Shown: positions 15,581-25,259, counted from the first letter of the stretch. The stretch is DNA of 41,065 nucleotides from an uncultured Spirochaetaceae bacterium (GCA_900321635.1 ONWV01000018.1:1-41065); one strand, 5' to 3'. Made by a program: numbers and translations. The notes: a model not told the origin generated them from the sequence alone.

Positions 15581-15609
15581 TTGTAAGAATCGCCGTCGTG
15601 TGTTATAAA
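15581..15609 (+). promoter_or_regulatory. Promoter giving a probably leaderless mRNA
   Basis: TTGTAA (15581-15586), 17 bp, TATAAA (15604-15609). The ATG at 15618 is only 9 nt from the end of the -10 and no SD precedes it, so transcription should begin at or within 1-2 nt of the start codon. Confidence 0.65.
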
Positions 15610-15617
15610 ATAGAAGT

Positions 15618-15845
15618 ATGAGAAAAAGACAAATCAAGAAAATCATCAACTCGTATTATTGGGATACGGAGGAAGACATCCTTCTTCCGCCATCAGTCAT
15701 GAAGGAAGAGCTCAGAGCAGAAGAGGTCTACTACAGCAAGGCCTTCATCATCTCAAACCCTGAGAAAGCCAAGGAATTCCAGAAGAAGATCGAGGAAAGA
15801 ATCGAGGCCGAGACAAAGAAGGCAATGGAGCTTTCCCAGGAGTAA
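15618..15845 (+). CDS. Small charged protein, function unknown
   Basis: 75 aa, no family recognised. A basic N-terminus (MRKRQIKKIINSYYWDTEED) is followed by a long charged helix rich in Glu and Lys (EKAKEFQKKIEERIEAETKK). Soluble, no signal peptide. First gene of an operon: the stop lies 3 nt before the next ATG. Apparently translated from a leaderless mRNA. Confidence 0.65.
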   Translation: MRKRQIKKIINSYYWDTEEDILLPPSVMKEELRAEEVYYSKAFIISNPEKAKEFQKKIEERIEAETKKAMELSQE

Positions 15846-15848
15846 AAC

Positions 15849-16379
15849 ATGTCAAGAAATCTCGAGATCGTCCAGAAGACCTCAAAGGTCTTGGGAATAC
15901 TGTCTAAAATCGGCTACATCTGCAGCATCGTAGGTGCTGTGTGCTGTCTTGTGGCAGTATCCATCCTCTTCATCGCAGGAAGAAACCCTGAGATTGTTGC
16001 CAAGATTCAGGAGGGCTCGAAGCTTACCATCAGACAGACCGTCGGAGCCTGCTTCATCGGCCTTGTCTACTGCATCAGCTCCATTCTGATCACAAAGTGG
16101 CATCTGAACTATTTCCTGATGGAGCAGAAAGAGGGGACTCCGTTCACCGAAGAAGGAGCCAAGGCTTTCAGGACATTGGGAATCGTAAACATCGTTGTCC
16201 CGCTTACGACTGTCATCATCGCTTCCATCATCGAGGCTATATTCAAGAGCCCGCATGAGGTCAGACCGGATGTCAGCCTCGGATTGGGAATCGCAATGAT
16301 TCTGCTTTCATTCGTTTTCGCATATGGTGCGGAGCTTGAGAAGAAGGCAGAACCAAAAGAAAAAGCATCAGACAAATAA
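15849..16379 (+). CDS. Four-TM membrane protein (DUF2975-like)
   Basis: 176 aa with four predicted membrane helices (about 20-45, 65-88, 112-135, 145-168) and a lysine/glutamate-rich cytoplasmic tail. The layout and the short segment between helices 2 and 3 resemble DUF2975 proteins of unknown function; assignment is tentative. Starts 3 nt after the 75-aa gene and lies 24 bp before rubrerythrin, so it may be co-expressed with the oxidative-defence genes. Confidence 0.6.
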   Translation: MSRNLEIVQKTSKVLGILSKIGYICSIVGAVCCLVAVSILFIAGRNPEIVAKIQEGSKLTIRQTVGACFIGLVYCISSILITKWHLNYFLMEQKEGTPFTEEGAKAFRTLGIVNIVVPLTTVIIASIIEAIFKSPHEVRPDVSLGLGIAMILLSFVFAYGAELEKKAEPKEKASDK

Positions 16380-16403
16380 GAATCATAAAAAAGGAGAAAA
16401 ACC

Positions 16404-16940
16404 ATGAGCAAGTACACAGGAACAAAGACAGAGAAGAACCTTGAGGCCGCATTCGCAGGCGAGTCCCAGGCAAGAAACAAGTACACCTATTTCGCATCGG
16501 TTGCAAAGAAGGAAGGCTATGAGCAGATTGCTGCCATCTTCCTGGAGACAGCTGAGAACGAGAAAGAGCATGCAAAGATGTGGTTCAAGGAGCTTGAGGG
16601 CATCGGCAACACAGCCGCCAACCTCGGTGCAGCCGCAGACGGCGAGAACTTCGAGTGGACAGACATGTACGAGGGTTTTGCCAAGACAGCTGAGGAAGAG
16701 GGCTTCAAGGCACTGGCAGCCAAATTCCGCATGGTCGGAGCAATTGAGAAGCATCATGAGGAGCGCTACAGAGCTCTTCTGGACAACGTAGAGACCAAGA
16801 AGGTCTTTGAGAAGAGCGAGGTCAAGGTCTGGAAGTGCCGCAACTGCGGACACATCTGCGTCGGAACCAAGGCTCCTGAGATCTGCCCGGTCTGCGCACA
16901 TCCACAGGCTTATTTCGAAGTCAACGCAGAAAACTACTGA
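16404..16940 (+). CDS. Rubrerythrin
   Basis: Diiron peroxidase of anaerobes that reduces hydrogen peroxide. 178 aa. The N-terminal four-helix domain has E20, E53/H56 (ENEKEHAK), the AEEEGF helix and EKHHEERY as iron ligands. The C-terminal rubredoxin-like domain has Cys pairs C145/C148 and C161/C164. The ATG has AAGGAG 10 nt upstream. Located 17 bp before an FprA-type flavoprotein, so the pair covers peroxide and oxygen/NO detoxification. Confidence 0.95.
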   Translation: MSKYTGTKTEKNLEAAFAGESQARNKYTYFASVAKKEGYEQIAAIFLETAENEKEHAKMWFKELEGIGNTAANLGAAADGENFEWTDMYEGFAKTAEEEGFKALAAKFRMVGAIEKHHEERYRALLDNVETKKVFEKSEVKVWKCRNCGHICVGTKAPEICPVCAHPQAYFEVNAENY

Positions 16941-16957
16941 GATAAAAGAAGGTCCGA

Positions 16958-18160
16958 ATGAACTGCACTAGGCTGGTAACGTCCGACATCTATTACGTTG
17001 GTTCAAGCGACAGAAGGCTTGCACTTTTCGAAAGCGTCTATCCTATCCCAAGAGGGGTCTCTTACAACTCATACCTGATTCTGGATGAGAAGACCGTCCT
17101 TCTGGATACAGTGGACAGATCCGTTTCCACCGTGTTCTTCGAGAACATCAAGGCCCTGCTTGACGGCAGGAAGCTTGACTATGTCATCGTCAACCACATG
17201 GAGCCGGACCACGCCGCCACACTTTCCGAGCTGAGGCTCAGATATCCTGAGGCAACCTTCGTGGCAACCCAGAAGGCAGTGGACATGATGGGGCAGTTCT
17301 TCGACAGCACCACCGCGACACCGTTTCTGGCGGTCAAGGAGGGCGACAGCCTCTGCACAGGAAGGCATAACTTCAGCTTCGTGACAGCCCCGATGGTCCA
17401 TTGGCCTGAGGTCATGGTCAGCTATGACAGCACGGACAAGGTCCTTTTCTCTGCAGATGCATTCGGAACCTTCGGTGCTCTTGGCGGAAACATCTTCGCC
17501 GACGAGTACGACTTTCAGCGCGACTGGCTGGATGATGCGCGCCGCTACTACACGAACATCGTGGGAAAGTACGGCGTCCAGGTTCAGAACCTTCTGAAGA
17601 AGGCAGGCGGACTTGATATTAAGTTCGTCTGTCCTCTTCACGGGCCAATCTGGAAAAAGGACATAGCATGGTTCATCGACAAGTATGACAAGTGGTCAAG
17701 CTACACTCCTGAGGACAAGAGCGTTCTTATTGCATACGCATCTGTCTACGGAGATACGGAGAACGCCGCCAACATCCTTGCAACAGAGCTTGCGGAGAAC
17801 GGAGTCAGGAACATCGCCATGTACGATGTCTCCACCGTCCATCCGTCCGTCATTGTGTCCGAGGCCTTCCGCTGCAGCCATCTGGTCTTTGCCGCAACCA
17901 CCTACAACATGGGCATCTTCGTGAACATGGAGATTGCTCTGAACGACATCAAGGCTCATAACCTTCAGAACCGCAAGGTAGCCATCCTGGAAAACGGCTC
18001 TTGGGCACCTGCCAGCGGAAAGCTGATGCGTGAGCTTATCTCTTCAATGAAGAACATGACCATCATCGAGCAGAGCACGACGCTCAAATCATCCGTCAAG
18101 GCCCAGAATGTCGATGACATCAAGGCCATGGCCAAGGCTCTGGCAGTCGATCTGGTCTGA
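16958..18160 (+). CDS. FprA-type diiron flavoprotein (flavodiiron O2/NO reductase)
   Basis: 400 aa, two domains. The N-terminal metallo-beta-lactamase-like diiron domain (1-250) has H80-x-E82-x-D84-H85, H148, D167 and H228. The C-terminal flavodoxin domain (about 255-400) has the FMN-binding loop AYASVYGDTENAA and FAATTYNMG. The family reduces oxygen to water and/or NO to N2O in the cytoplasm of anaerobes. Without a fused rubredoxin it would rely on a separate electron donor. Follows rubrerythrin by 17 bp and overlaps the MATE gene by one base (TGATG). Confidence 0.93.
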   Translation: MNCTRLVTSDIYYVGSSDRRLALFESVYPIPRGVSYNSYLILDEKTVLLDTVDRSVSTVFFENIKALLDGRKLDYVIVNHMEPDHAATLSELRLRYPEATFVATQKAVDMMGQFFDSTTATPFLAVKEGDSLCTGRHNFSFVTAPMVHWPEVMVSYDSTDKVLFSADAFGTFGALGGNIFADEYDFQRDWLDDARRYYTNIVGKYGVQVQNLLKKAGGLDIKFVCPLHGPIWKKDIAWFIDKYDKWSSYTPEDKSVLIAYASVYGDTENAANILATELAENGVRNIAMYDVSTVHPSVIVSEAFRCSHLVFAATTYNMGIFVNMEIALNDIKAHNLQNRKVAILENGSWAPASGKLMRELISSMKNMTIIEQSTTLKSSVKAQNVDDIKAMAKALAVDLV

Positions 18161-19524
18161 TGGCGGATAAAAGCGATTTCACAAAGGGCAGCATTCCTCA
18201 GAACATAGTCCGTATGGCTATACCCATGACGATAGCTGTCCTTGTGAACGCGCTTTACAACATTGTAGACAGAATGTATCTTGGCCACATCCCGGGAGCA
18301 GGGGCATTTGCCTTGACAGGAGTGGGACTGGCATTTCCGATAATCACGATAATCACGGCATTTCAGAACCTCTTCGGAAACGGAGGGGCTCCGCTTTTTG
18401 CAATGGCCCGCGGAGAAGGCGAGGATGATCTTGCCGCAAGGTACATGAGCAATGTGGCCTTCATGCTCATATTCATGGGCATTGTTCTGACCGCAGTGGG
18501 CTTTCTGGTGAAAAAGGATGTGCTTTGGCTCATAGGAGCCTCAAAGTCCACATTCATCTATGCGGACCAGTATCTGGATGTCTATCTTCTGGGAACGGTC
18601 TTTGTAATGCTCTCAGTGGGCCTGAACCCCTACATCAACGCCCAGGGCTTTGCAAAGACTGGAATGCTGACCGTCCTTATCGGAGCTTTCATCAACATAG
18701 TCCTGGATCCGGTCTTCATCTTCATTCTGAACATGGGAGTTCGCGGAGCGGCCATAGCCACAGTCATTTCCCAGATGATAAGCGCTGTGTGGGTAGTGGC
18801 GTTTCTTGTCGGAAAGAAAACGCCTGTCAGGCTCAGTTTTAGAGGCTTTAAGCCTGATTTAAAGCTCATCGGAAGGGTGGCAGGCCTAGGTGTTACCGAC
18901 TTTTGCTTCGCTGTTACAAACAGCGCCGTTGCCATGATATGCAACGCACGGCTGCAGGTACTGGGCGGCGATGCATGGGTGGCCTCAATGACGGTCATCA
19001 CATCCATCAGGGAGATTCTTCTTACCGTCCAGCATGGAATCACTAACGCCACAAAGCCCATTATCAGCTACAACTACGGAGCAAGGCGCTCTGACAGAGT
19101 AAGAACGGCCATAAACTGGATGACATGGCTTCTTCTTATCTACTTCATCCTTTTCTGGCTTCTGATGATGATCTTCCCGGGCTTCTTTGCAAGTCTGTTT
19201 ACAAGCGATAGTGAGGTCTACAGGTGCTGCATCACCGGAATCCGCGTGTTCTACTGCCTACAGATCTTCATGGCCTTCCAGGCTACGGGACAGAGCACAT
19301 TTACGGCTCTTGGAATGGCAAAGCATGCTCTGTTCTTCTCGCTTTTCAGAAAAGCAATTCTTGTAATACCTCTTGTGCTAATCCTGCCTTCTGTATTAAA
19401 CCTTGGAGTGTTGGGAGTCTTTGCGGCAGAACCTGTGTCCGATGTGATCGGAGGTCTGTCCTGCTACATCACAATGCGCCTTAGTGTGAAAAAGCGTCTG
19501 AAGAGGCTTCCCGACATCGGATAA
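18160..19524 (+). CDS. MATE-family multidrug/cation efflux protein
   Basis: 454 aa with about 12 membrane helices. The N-terminal MAIPMTIAVLVNALYNIVDRMYLGHIPG segment is characteristic of MATE antiporters, and an internal repeat begins near residue 235. Exports organic cations or metabolites using a Na+ or H+ gradient; the substrate is not predictable. Its start codon overlaps the flavoprotein stop, and AzlC follows 12 bp later, so it belongs to the same plus-strand run. Confidence 0.88.
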   Translation: MADKSDFTKGSIPQNIVRMAIPMTIAVLVNALYNIVDRMYLGHIPGAGAFALTGVGLAFPIITIITAFQNLFGNGGAPLFAMARGEGEDDLAARYMSNVAFMLIFMGIVLTAVGFLVKKDVLWLIGASKSTFIYADQYLDVYLLGTVFVMLSVGLNPYINAQGFAKTGMLTVLIGAFINIVLDPVFIFILNMGVRGAAIATVISQMISAVWVVAFLVGKKTPVRLSFRGFKPDLKLIGRVAGLGVTDFCFAVTNSAVAMICNARLQVLGGDAWVASMTVITSIREILLTVQHGITNATKPIISYNYGARRSDRVRTAINWMTWLLLIYFILFWLLMMIFPGFFASLFTSDSEVYRCCITGIRVFYCLQIFMAFQATGQSTFTALGMAKHALFFSLFRKAILVIPLVLILPSVLNLGVLGVFAAEPVSDVIGGLSCYITMRLSVKKRLKRLPDIG

Positions 19525-19536
19525 ACGGGGTAGGAG

Positions 19537-20256
19537 ATGACAAACAGACAGGCCTTTCTTAGAGGAATGAAAGCCGGTGTGCCTATTGCACTGGGCTATT
19601 TTGCCGTGTCTTTTTCCCTGGGCATCGCTGCAAAGAGTGTGGGTCTTACTCCGTTTCAGGGTTTTCTTGCAAGCCTCTTAAACAGCGCCTCGGCAGGCGA
19701 GTACGCACTGTTTTCCTTAATCGGAGCAGGTGCAAGCCTAATTGAGCTGTTTTTTGTAACACTTGTTGCCAACGGCCGCTATCTTCTTATGAGCTGCGCC
19801 CTTGGACAGAAGTTTTCAGAGGATACACCTCTGATTCACAGAATAGGGGTGGGATTCTACATAACAGATGAGATTTTCAGCCTTTCCATCACAACGCCCG
19901 GAAAGCTCAATCCGTTTTTGAACTACGGAGCCATTGCCGTTGCCGTTCCCGCATGGTCTGTGGGAACGGCCCTTGGTGTGATTGCGGGTAACATTCTCCC
20001 TGCAAGTCTTGTAAGCGCTTTAAGCGTTGCCCTGTACGGCATGTTCATTGCTTGCTTTCTGCCGCCTGCAAAACAGAACAGGATTCTTCTTTGTGCAATT
20101 CCCTGTTGCTTTTTCCTAAGCTACATTGCCTTCAGAATGCCTGTGATCGGAGATCTTTCAGAGGGAACAAGGGCTGTGATTCTTACCGTTGTGATTGCGA
20201 CAATCCTTGCCGTGGCATTTCCTCTGAAGGATGAGGCAGAGGAGGCTGACATATGA
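19537..20256 (+). CDS. azlC: AzlC-family branched-chain amino-acid exporter, large subunit
   Basis: 239 aa membrane protein. The N-terminal FLRGMKAGVPIALGYFAVSFSLG and LNSASAGEYA motifs are typical of AzlC/YgaZ. It works with AzlD/YgaH to export branched-chain amino acids or analogues. Overlaps azlD by 4 bp (ATGA), which supports a two-subunit exporter. Confidence 0.88.
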   Translation: MTNRQAFLRGMKAGVPIALGYFAVSFSLGIAAKSVGLTPFQGFLASLLNSASAGEYALFSLIGAGASLIELFFVTLVANGRYLLMSCALGQKFSEDTPLIHRIGVGFYITDEIFSLSITTPGKLNPFLNYGAIAVAVPAWSVGTALGVIAGNILPASLVSALSVALYGMFIACFLPPAKQNRILLCAIPCCFFLSYIAFRMPVIGDLSEGTRAVILTVVIATILAVAFPLKDEAEEADI

Positions 20257-20552
20257 GCGCCTATATCTACATCATAGGAATGTGCGTCATAACATCCGCA
20301 ATAAGGATTCTGCCTCTGTTGATTCTCAGACGTCCAATAAAGAACCGTTTTTTAAGATCGTTCTTCTACTATGTGCCCTATGTGACACTTTCTGTTATGA
20401 CTTTCCCTGCAATAGTGAATGCCACAGACAGCCCCGTTTCAGGAGCTCTGGCCTTTGCCGCGGGACTTATTCTTTCATGGATAGGGGCGAACATGATCAC
20501 AGTATCTGCAGCATGCTGCGTTGTGGTCTTCATCGCCGAGCTTTTTATCTGA
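20253..20552 (+). CDS. azlD: AzlD-family branched-chain amino-acid exporter, small subunit
   Basis: 99 aa, three to four hydrophobic helices. The signature ITSAIRILPLLILRR and the central YYVPYVTLSVMTFPAI match AzlD. The ATG lies within the azlC stop region. It ends 2 bp from the convergent ABC permease, with no terminator visible between them. Confidence 0.87.
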   Translation: MSAYIYIIGMCVITSAIRILPLLILRRPIKNRFLRSFFYYVPYVTLSVMTFPAIVNATDSPVSGALAFAAGLILSWIGANMITVSAACCVVVFIAELFI

Positions 20553-20554
20553 AG

Positions 20555-21190
20555 TTATCTTCCTGTACGCATCTTCTTTTCCATGTAGTCAAATGCCTTT
20601 GAGACAATGGCATTCATGACAAAGTAGAAGATTCCTGCAATGAAAATCGGCATGACCGAAAAGATTCTGGCACTTGCATTTTGGGCTGAGCGGAAGAGCT
20701 CTGCGATTCCGATTGTCTGCGCAAGGGCCGTGTCCTTGACCAGCGTCACAACTTCGTTGCCTATGGAAGGCAGTACCATTCTGATGACCTGGGGAAGCTT
20801 TACAAAGAAGAATTCATCGACTTTTCCCAGACCCAGGACATAGCATGCCTCGTGCTGGCCTATGTCGATGCTCTGAAGTCCACCGCGGTATATTTCGGCA
20901 AAGTATGCGCTGTAGTTCAGCACAAAAGCCACTATACAGGCGGTGAACCTCGGAAACGAAACCCCGAACAGATAGAACGGGGCAAAATATACGAACAGAA
21001 GCTGCAGAATCAAAGGCGTTCCGCGCATAATCATTATATAGATGTTGACCGGAATGCTTATTATCTTATGTCTGCTCATCTTCCCGGCCGCAACGACAAA
21101 GCCAAGCGGCAACGAGAAGATGAGAGTCAGAAAGAAGATCCTCAGTGTGGCACCGAGGGATGACAGCATCTGAAGTATTATCTGGTTCAT
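20555..21190 (-). CDS. Polar amino-acid ABC transporter permease (unit 1)
   Basis: 211 aa, HisM/GlnP type. Five or so membrane helices; the N-terminal LGATLRIFFLTLIFSLPLG and MRGTPLILQLLFVYF are characteristic, and the EAA loop AEIYRGGLQSIDIGQHEAC contacts the ATPase. Lies 3 bp after its binding-protein gene. No ATPase is in this unit; it may share the one at 23859-24635. Confidence 0.9.
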   Translation of the reverse strand: MNQIILQMLSSLGATLRIFFLTLIFSLPLGFVVAAGKMSRHKIISIPVNIYIMIMRGTPLILQLLFVYFAPFYLFGVSFPRFTACIVAFVLNYSAYFAEIYRGGLQSIDIGQHEACYVLGLGKVDEFFFVKLPQVIRMVLPSIGNEVVTLVKDTALAQTIGIAELFRSAQNASARIFSVMPIFIAGIFYFVMNAIVSKAFDYMEKKMRTGR

Positions 21191-21193
21191 GCC

Positions 21194-22000
21194 TTACTTT
21201 CCGATGACCGTGATGTCAGCGCCGAACCACTGTGTTGCAATCTTGGCCATGGTTCCGTCTGCGGCCATGTCCTTCATTGCCTTGTTGACAGCATCGGCAA
21301 GAGCCTTTTCACCAAGTCTGAATCCTACGGCATACTCTTCATTTGCAAGGCCTTCTTCCAGAATGCGCATGGGCTTTGCGGACTGCTTGATGGCATAGTT
21401 GGCAACAAGAAGGTCCATGAGAACAGCATCGCATCCGCCGGCCTGAAGGTCCATAAGGGCTGTCAGGTTATCCTTGAGCTCAATGACGTTCTTAAGGGAT
21501 GCCTTGAAATCAGGTGAGTCGGCAAGAGCATCGGAAGCAGAAGATCCTGCCTGAAGTCCCACAGTCTTGCCCTTGAGGTCAGAGAGGGTCTTGTAGGGTG
21601 AGTCGTTGAGGACAATCAGAACCTGAGCGTTGTTTACATATGCATCGCTGAAAGTCAGGCTCTTCTTTCTTTCCTCTGTTACGGTGAAGCCGTTCCAGAT
21701 GCAGTCGATCTGTTTTGTGGCAAGCTCCTGCTCCTTGGCGTTCCAGTCAATCGGCTGCAGGACAAGCTTGACGCCCAGGCGCTTACAGACTTCCTTTGCA
21801 ACATCAATGTCAAATCCGACAATCTCGTTGTTCTCGTCACGGTAGCCCATGGGAGGGAAGGAGTCATCAAGACCAAGAACAAGATTTCCCTTTCCTTTAA
21901 TATATTCGAGGCTGTTGTCAACGCCACTTTCCTTCGCACCTGATGCGAAGACTACTGCTGCACATAAAACCAGCATAAGAACAAAAACAGTTTTCTTCAT
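21194..22000 (-). CDS. Amino-acid ABC transporter substrate-binding protein (unit 1)
   Basis: 268 aa exported SBP_bac_3-type protein. The signal peptide MKKTVFVLMLVLCAAVVFASGAKE resembles exported spirochaetal binding proteins. Mature part: LVLGLDDSFPPMGYRDENN and GFDIDVAKEVCKRLG, the ligand-binding signatures for polar amino acids. The start is the ATG at 22000, with GGAG 6 nt upstream, rather than four codons earlier. Ligand unknown. Divergent from unit 2. Confidence 0.9.
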   Translation of the reverse strand: MKKTVFVLMLVLCAAVVFASGAKESGVDNSLEYIKGKGNLVLGLDDSFPPMGYRDENNEIVGFDIDVAKEVCKRLGVKLVLQPIDWNAKEQELATKQIDCIWNGFTVTEERKKSLTFSDAYVNNAQVLIVLNDSPYKTLSDLKGKTVGLQAGSSASDALADSPDFKASLKNVIELKDNLTALMDLQAGGCDAVLMDLLVANYAIKQSAKPMRILEEGLANEEYAVGFRLGEKALADAVNKAMKDMAADGTMAKIATQWFGADITVIGK

Positions 22001-22293
22001 ATTAATCTCCATGACGGCATAAAGCCGTTTAAGCTATTTTGTCACCTTTGGGCATGAAGTGTAAATAGCGAATGCAAAATTTTATGCATATCAAGCTGCA
22101 TTTATTTGCATGAATCTACAAAAACGGCTGAAATCAGCCCTGTAAATCGTAATTTTTTTCAGTTTTGTTAAAAAAGGTATGGACATTATCAGGCAAAAGT
22201 GCGACTATCACACTCGTTAACGAAACGTTTCTGTAGTTTTATGCAGAAAATTCGGAAGTTTTTGAATAAAAATTAGAAGTTCAGAGGTGGAAC
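22001..22293. promoter_or_regulatory. Divergent intergenic region of two amino-acid uptake units, with operator-like palindrome
   Basis: 293 bp without a gene. It holds GAAACGTTTC (22222-22231), a perfect 10-bp palindrome with central CG as in LacI-family operators; three TGCAT repeats near 22075-22115; a GGCTGAAATCAGCC hairpin near 22130; and an ACGGC/GCCGT hairpin near 22020 in the unit 1 leader. I could not fix either promoter confidently. No riboswitch recognised. Confidence 0.35.
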
Positions 22294-23166
22294 ATGAAAA
22301 AACTTGCAATTCTTCTTTTAATCGCAGCAATCTGCATGCCTATCTTCGCATCAGCAGCCTCAGAGAGTGCCAGCACAGCAACTGCAGCTGACTACTCCAA
22401 GATGTCACTTGACCAGCTCAAGAGCGCCATCAAGACAATCAAAAGCGGAACACTCACCGTTGCAACATCCCCGGATTTTGCTCCGTACGAGTTCTACGCA
22501 ATCGCCGATGACGGAACACCGACACTTGCAGGTTTTGACATGAGCCTCGCACAGTACATCGCAGACTATCTCGGACTTAAGCTCGATGTCATCCCGATGG
22601 ACTTCGACGGAACCCTCATGGAGCTCCAGAACAAGAACGTCGATTTGGGAATCGCGGGCTACTCACCGGATCCGGACAGAGCAGAGGCCATGGAGTTCTC
22701 GGCAATCTACTATGAAGGCGGACAGTCATTCGTCACAACAAAGGCCAACGCTTCCAAGTTCAAGAGCCTTGAGGACACAAACAAGAAAGAGTACTCAGTT
22801 GCAGCTCAGACCGGATCAATTCAAATGAAGCTCGCTTCACAGTTCTCACCCAATGCAGACATCATCGCCCTGACAAAGGTCACCGACATCATCGCCGAGC
22901 TGATCACAGGCAAGATCAGCGGTGCCTACATCGAGACCGCTGTCGCAGAGTCTTATTCAAAGAACTATCCTGATCTTGCAATCGTCCTGGATGTCCCTTA
23001 CGAGTCAGAAGGATCTGCAATCGGAGTTTCAAAGGGCAACCTTGCACTTCTTGAGGGTGTCAACAGAGCAATTTCTCAGGCACTTGCAGACGGAAGCATG
23101 GCTAACTTCGTAGCCGTTGCCAACGAGAAGGCAAGCGGAAACATTATCGAAGGTCTTCTTAACTGA
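22294..23166 (+). CDS. Amino-acid ABC transporter substrate-binding protein (unit 2)
   Basis: 290 aa. Signal peptide MKKLAILLLIAAICMPIFASA, then a spacer rich in Ser, Ala and Thr, and a SBP_bac_3 domain (LTVATSPDFAPYEFYA, GFDMSLAQYIADYLGLKLDV). It carries an extra N-terminal segment of about 30 residues (DYSKMSLDQLKSAIKTIKSG) compared with unit 1. The ATG follows AGAGGTGG. First gene of binding protein-permease-ATPase, 10 bp before the permease. Confidence 0.92.
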   Translation: MKKLAILLLIAAICMPIFASAASESASTATAADYSKMSLDQLKSAIKTIKSGTLTVATSPDFAPYEFYAIADDGTPTLAGFDMSLAQYIADYLGLKLDVIPMDFDGTLMELQNKNVDLGIAGYSPDPDRAEAMEFSAIYYEGGQSFVTTKANASKFKSLEDTNKKEYSVAAQTGSIQMKLASQFSPNADIIALTKVTDIIAELITGKISGAYIETAVAESYSKNYPDLAIVLDVPYESEGSAIGVSKGNLALLEGVNRAISQALADGSMANFVAVANEKASGNIIEGLLN

Positions 23167-23176
23167 GGATTCGTAG

Positions 23177-23875
23177 ATGTTCACTTCAGCAGGATTCGCC
23201 AAGACCTGGCAATATATCCAGTTATTCAAGGAAGGGCTGATATGCACACTGTCGCTGTCAGCCCTGACAGTTATCTTCGGATTCATCTTCGCGCTGATTC
23301 TGGCACTGATGAGGATGTCCAAGATAAAACCACTGTCATGGTTTGCAACCTGTTATGTTGAGCTGTTCAGAGCAACACCTATGCTCGTTCAGCTCTTCAT
23401 TGTCTATTACGTGGTCTTTGCAAAGGCAAGTCTTCCGAACTTCAAGCTCTTCGGCTTCATCCGTTTTGAAAGATTCTTCCCGGGAGTCGTTGCCCTGTCG
23501 ATGAACTCAGGTGCATATCTTTCGGAGATAATCAGAGCCGGAATCCAGTCCATTGATCACGGACAGACCGAGGCTTCAAGGTCCCTGGGACTGTCAAGCA
23601 GGCAGACTTTGTTCGATATAGTGCTTCCTCAGGCCATCAAGAACATTCTTCCGGCCATTGCAAATGAGTTTGTCACCATCATCAAGGAGTCTTCGATCTG
23701 CTACACAATCGGTGTTCAGGAGATCATGTACGCCGTCGCATCAATTAAGGGAGCTACCTACAGAATCGCAGAGCCTCTTCTGATCGCAACCGCGGTCTAC
23801 TTCTGCCTGACATTCCCTACAAGCAAGATCATCGCTTATTTCGAAAGGAGGATGAGCCGTGGCTTCAAACGCTGA
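23177..23875 (+). CDS. Polar amino-acid ABC transporter permease (unit 2)
   Basis: 232 aa HisM/GlnP-type permease with [17 protein letters not shown] and the EAA loop [23 protein letters not shown]. Its 3' end overlaps the ATPase start by 17 bp. Forms the membrane channel of the complete unit 2 importer. Confidence 0.92.
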   Translation: MFTSAGFAKTWQYIQLFKEGLICTLSLSALTVIFGFIFALILALMRMSKIKPLSWFATCYVELFRATPMLVQLFIVYYVVFAKASLPNFKLFGFIRFERFFPGVVALSMNSGAYLSEIIRAGIQSIDHGQTEASRSLGLSSRQTLFDIVLPQAIKNILPAIANEFVTIIKESSICYTIGVQEIMYAVASIKGATYRIAEPLLIATAVYFCLTFPTSKIIAYFERRMSRGFKR

Positions 23876-24635
23876 ACTTATCAAGGTTACAGGACTTTGC
23901 AAACATTTCTATAACGGAGACCTCAAGGCTCTGGACGGGGTGGACTACTCAATCAACAAGGGCGATGTCGTCGTAGTCATAGGCCCCTCAGGAAGCGGAA
24001 AGTCAACCTTCCTCAGATGTCTGAACCTTCTTGAGGTTCCCACATCAGGCGAGGTCGTCTTCAAGGGCGTGGACATCACCAAAAAGTATTACACCGACAA
24101 GAACGGAAACAAGGTCAGGCTGAACATAGACGAGCACAGACGCAAGATGGGCATGGTCTTTCAGCACTTCAACCTCTTTCCGCACATGACGGTCCTTGCC
24201 AACATGACCCTTGCCCCGATCAAGGTCAAGAAGATGGACAAGGAAACGGCTGAGAAGAAAGCAAGAAAGCTTTTGGAAAGAGTAGGTCTTGCAGACAGAG
24301 CCGATGCCTATCCCATTCAGCTTTCAGGCGGACAGAAGCAGAGAGTTGCCATCGTGCGTGCTCTGATGATGGAGCCCGAGGTCATGCTCTTTGACGAGCC
24401 TACATCCGCTTTGGATCCCGAGATGGTAGGTGAGGTTCTTGAGGTAATCAGGGAACTTGCCCAGAGCGGAATGACCATGGTCATAGTCACCCACGAGATG
24501 GGCTTTGCCAAGGAAGTTGGAAAGAAGATTGTCTTCATGGCTGACGGAAAGATCGTTGAAACCGGAAGTCCACAGGAGATTTTCGATAATCCTAAGAGCC
24601 CCAGGCTTCAGGATTTCCTGCGCAAGGTTCTTTAA
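23859..24635 (+). CDS. Polar amino-acid ABC transporter ATP-binding protein
   Basis: 258 aa GlnQ/HisP type. Walker [11 protein letters not shown]-loop [14 protein letters not shown], signature [15 protein letters not shown], Walker [15 protein letters not shown], switch His in VTHEMGFA. The GTG start at 23859 is preceded by GGAGG at 7 nt; no ATG start is available. It carries a small insert ([15 protein letters not shown]) after the first strands. Powers unit 2 and possibly unit 1. Confidence 0.93.
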   Translation: MASNAELIKVTGLCKHFYNGDLKALDGVDYSINKGDVVVVIGPSGSGKSTFLRCLNLLEVPTSGEVVFKGVDITKKYYTDKNGNKVRLNIDEHRRKMGMVFQHFNLFPHMTVLANMTLAPIKVKKMDKETAEKKARKLLERVGLADRADAYPIQLSGGQKQRVAIVRALMMEPEVMLFDEPTSALDPEMVGEVLEVIRELAQSGMTMVIVTHEMGFAKEVGKKIVFMADGKIVETGSPQEIFDNPKSPRLQDFLRKVL

Positions 24636-24639
24636 TTTT

Positions 24640-25254
24640 TCAACTTAAGACTGAAATCAGTTTTTCAAGAGGGAGGCCGATGATATTCGAAAGGCTTCCC
24701 TCTGTTTTTTCTATGATCTTGTAGCCGTTTCTCTGAATCTTGTAGGCACCTGCAGCTCCTATGCAGTCTCCGGTTGAAATGTACCAGCGGATAGTCTCAT
24801 CGCTCAGGTCCTTGAAAAGAGCGCGCGAGACATCGCTTAAGGTTGTGCTTTGACCTGTCTTTGGATTGTAGACTGACATTCCGGAGTAAACCTCATGCCA
24901 TTTTCCGGAAATCATGCGGAGCATTGAGAAGGCCTCTTCATCATTTTGCGGCTTTCCCAGAAGCTTTCCCTCAAAGCATACAAGAGTGTCCACGGCAACA
25001 GCCACAAGAGAGGGATCAAACTCCGGGCTTTTGAGATAACTGTCGAACTTCTGTCTTGAAAGGGTCATCACAACCTCTTCAGGGACAGTTTTTCCGCAGA
25101 TTTCCCAGATGTCCTGAGGCCTTGCTATGACACGCACCCCTGCATCCTCCAGTATCTTTCTTCTGTTGGGTGACTGGGATGCAAGAACAATTGTGGGACA
25201 GACTTCAACAAGGCGTCTGTTTACACTCTCTTCAACATGTGGGCAGTATTCCAT
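24640..25254 (-). CDS. maf: Maf-family nucleoside triphosphate pyrophosphatase
   Basis: 204 aa. Maf proteins hydrolyse non-canonical or modified nucleoside triphosphates. Motifs: LASQSPNRRKIL (SxRR), the acidic AVDTLV, GKPQNDEEAFSMLRMISGKWHEVYSG, and GAYKIQ near the C-terminus. The N-terminal 20 residues before the SxRR motif are longer than usual. Starts 5 bp after the phosphotransferase stop and forms the end of a three-gene minus operon; it ends 4 bp from the convergent ATPase gene. Confidence 0.9.
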   Translation of the reverse strand: MEYCPHVEESVNRRLVEVCPTIVLASQSPNRRKILEDAGVRVIARPQDIWEICGKTVPEEVVMTLSRQKFDSYLKSPEFDPSLVAVAVDTLVCFEGKLLGKPQNDEEAFSMLRMISGKWHEVYSGMSVYNPKTGQSTTLSDVSRALFKDLSDETIRWYISTGDCIGAAGAYKIQRNGYKIIEKTEGSLSNIIGLPLEKLISVLS

Positions 25255-25259
25255 AGCTC

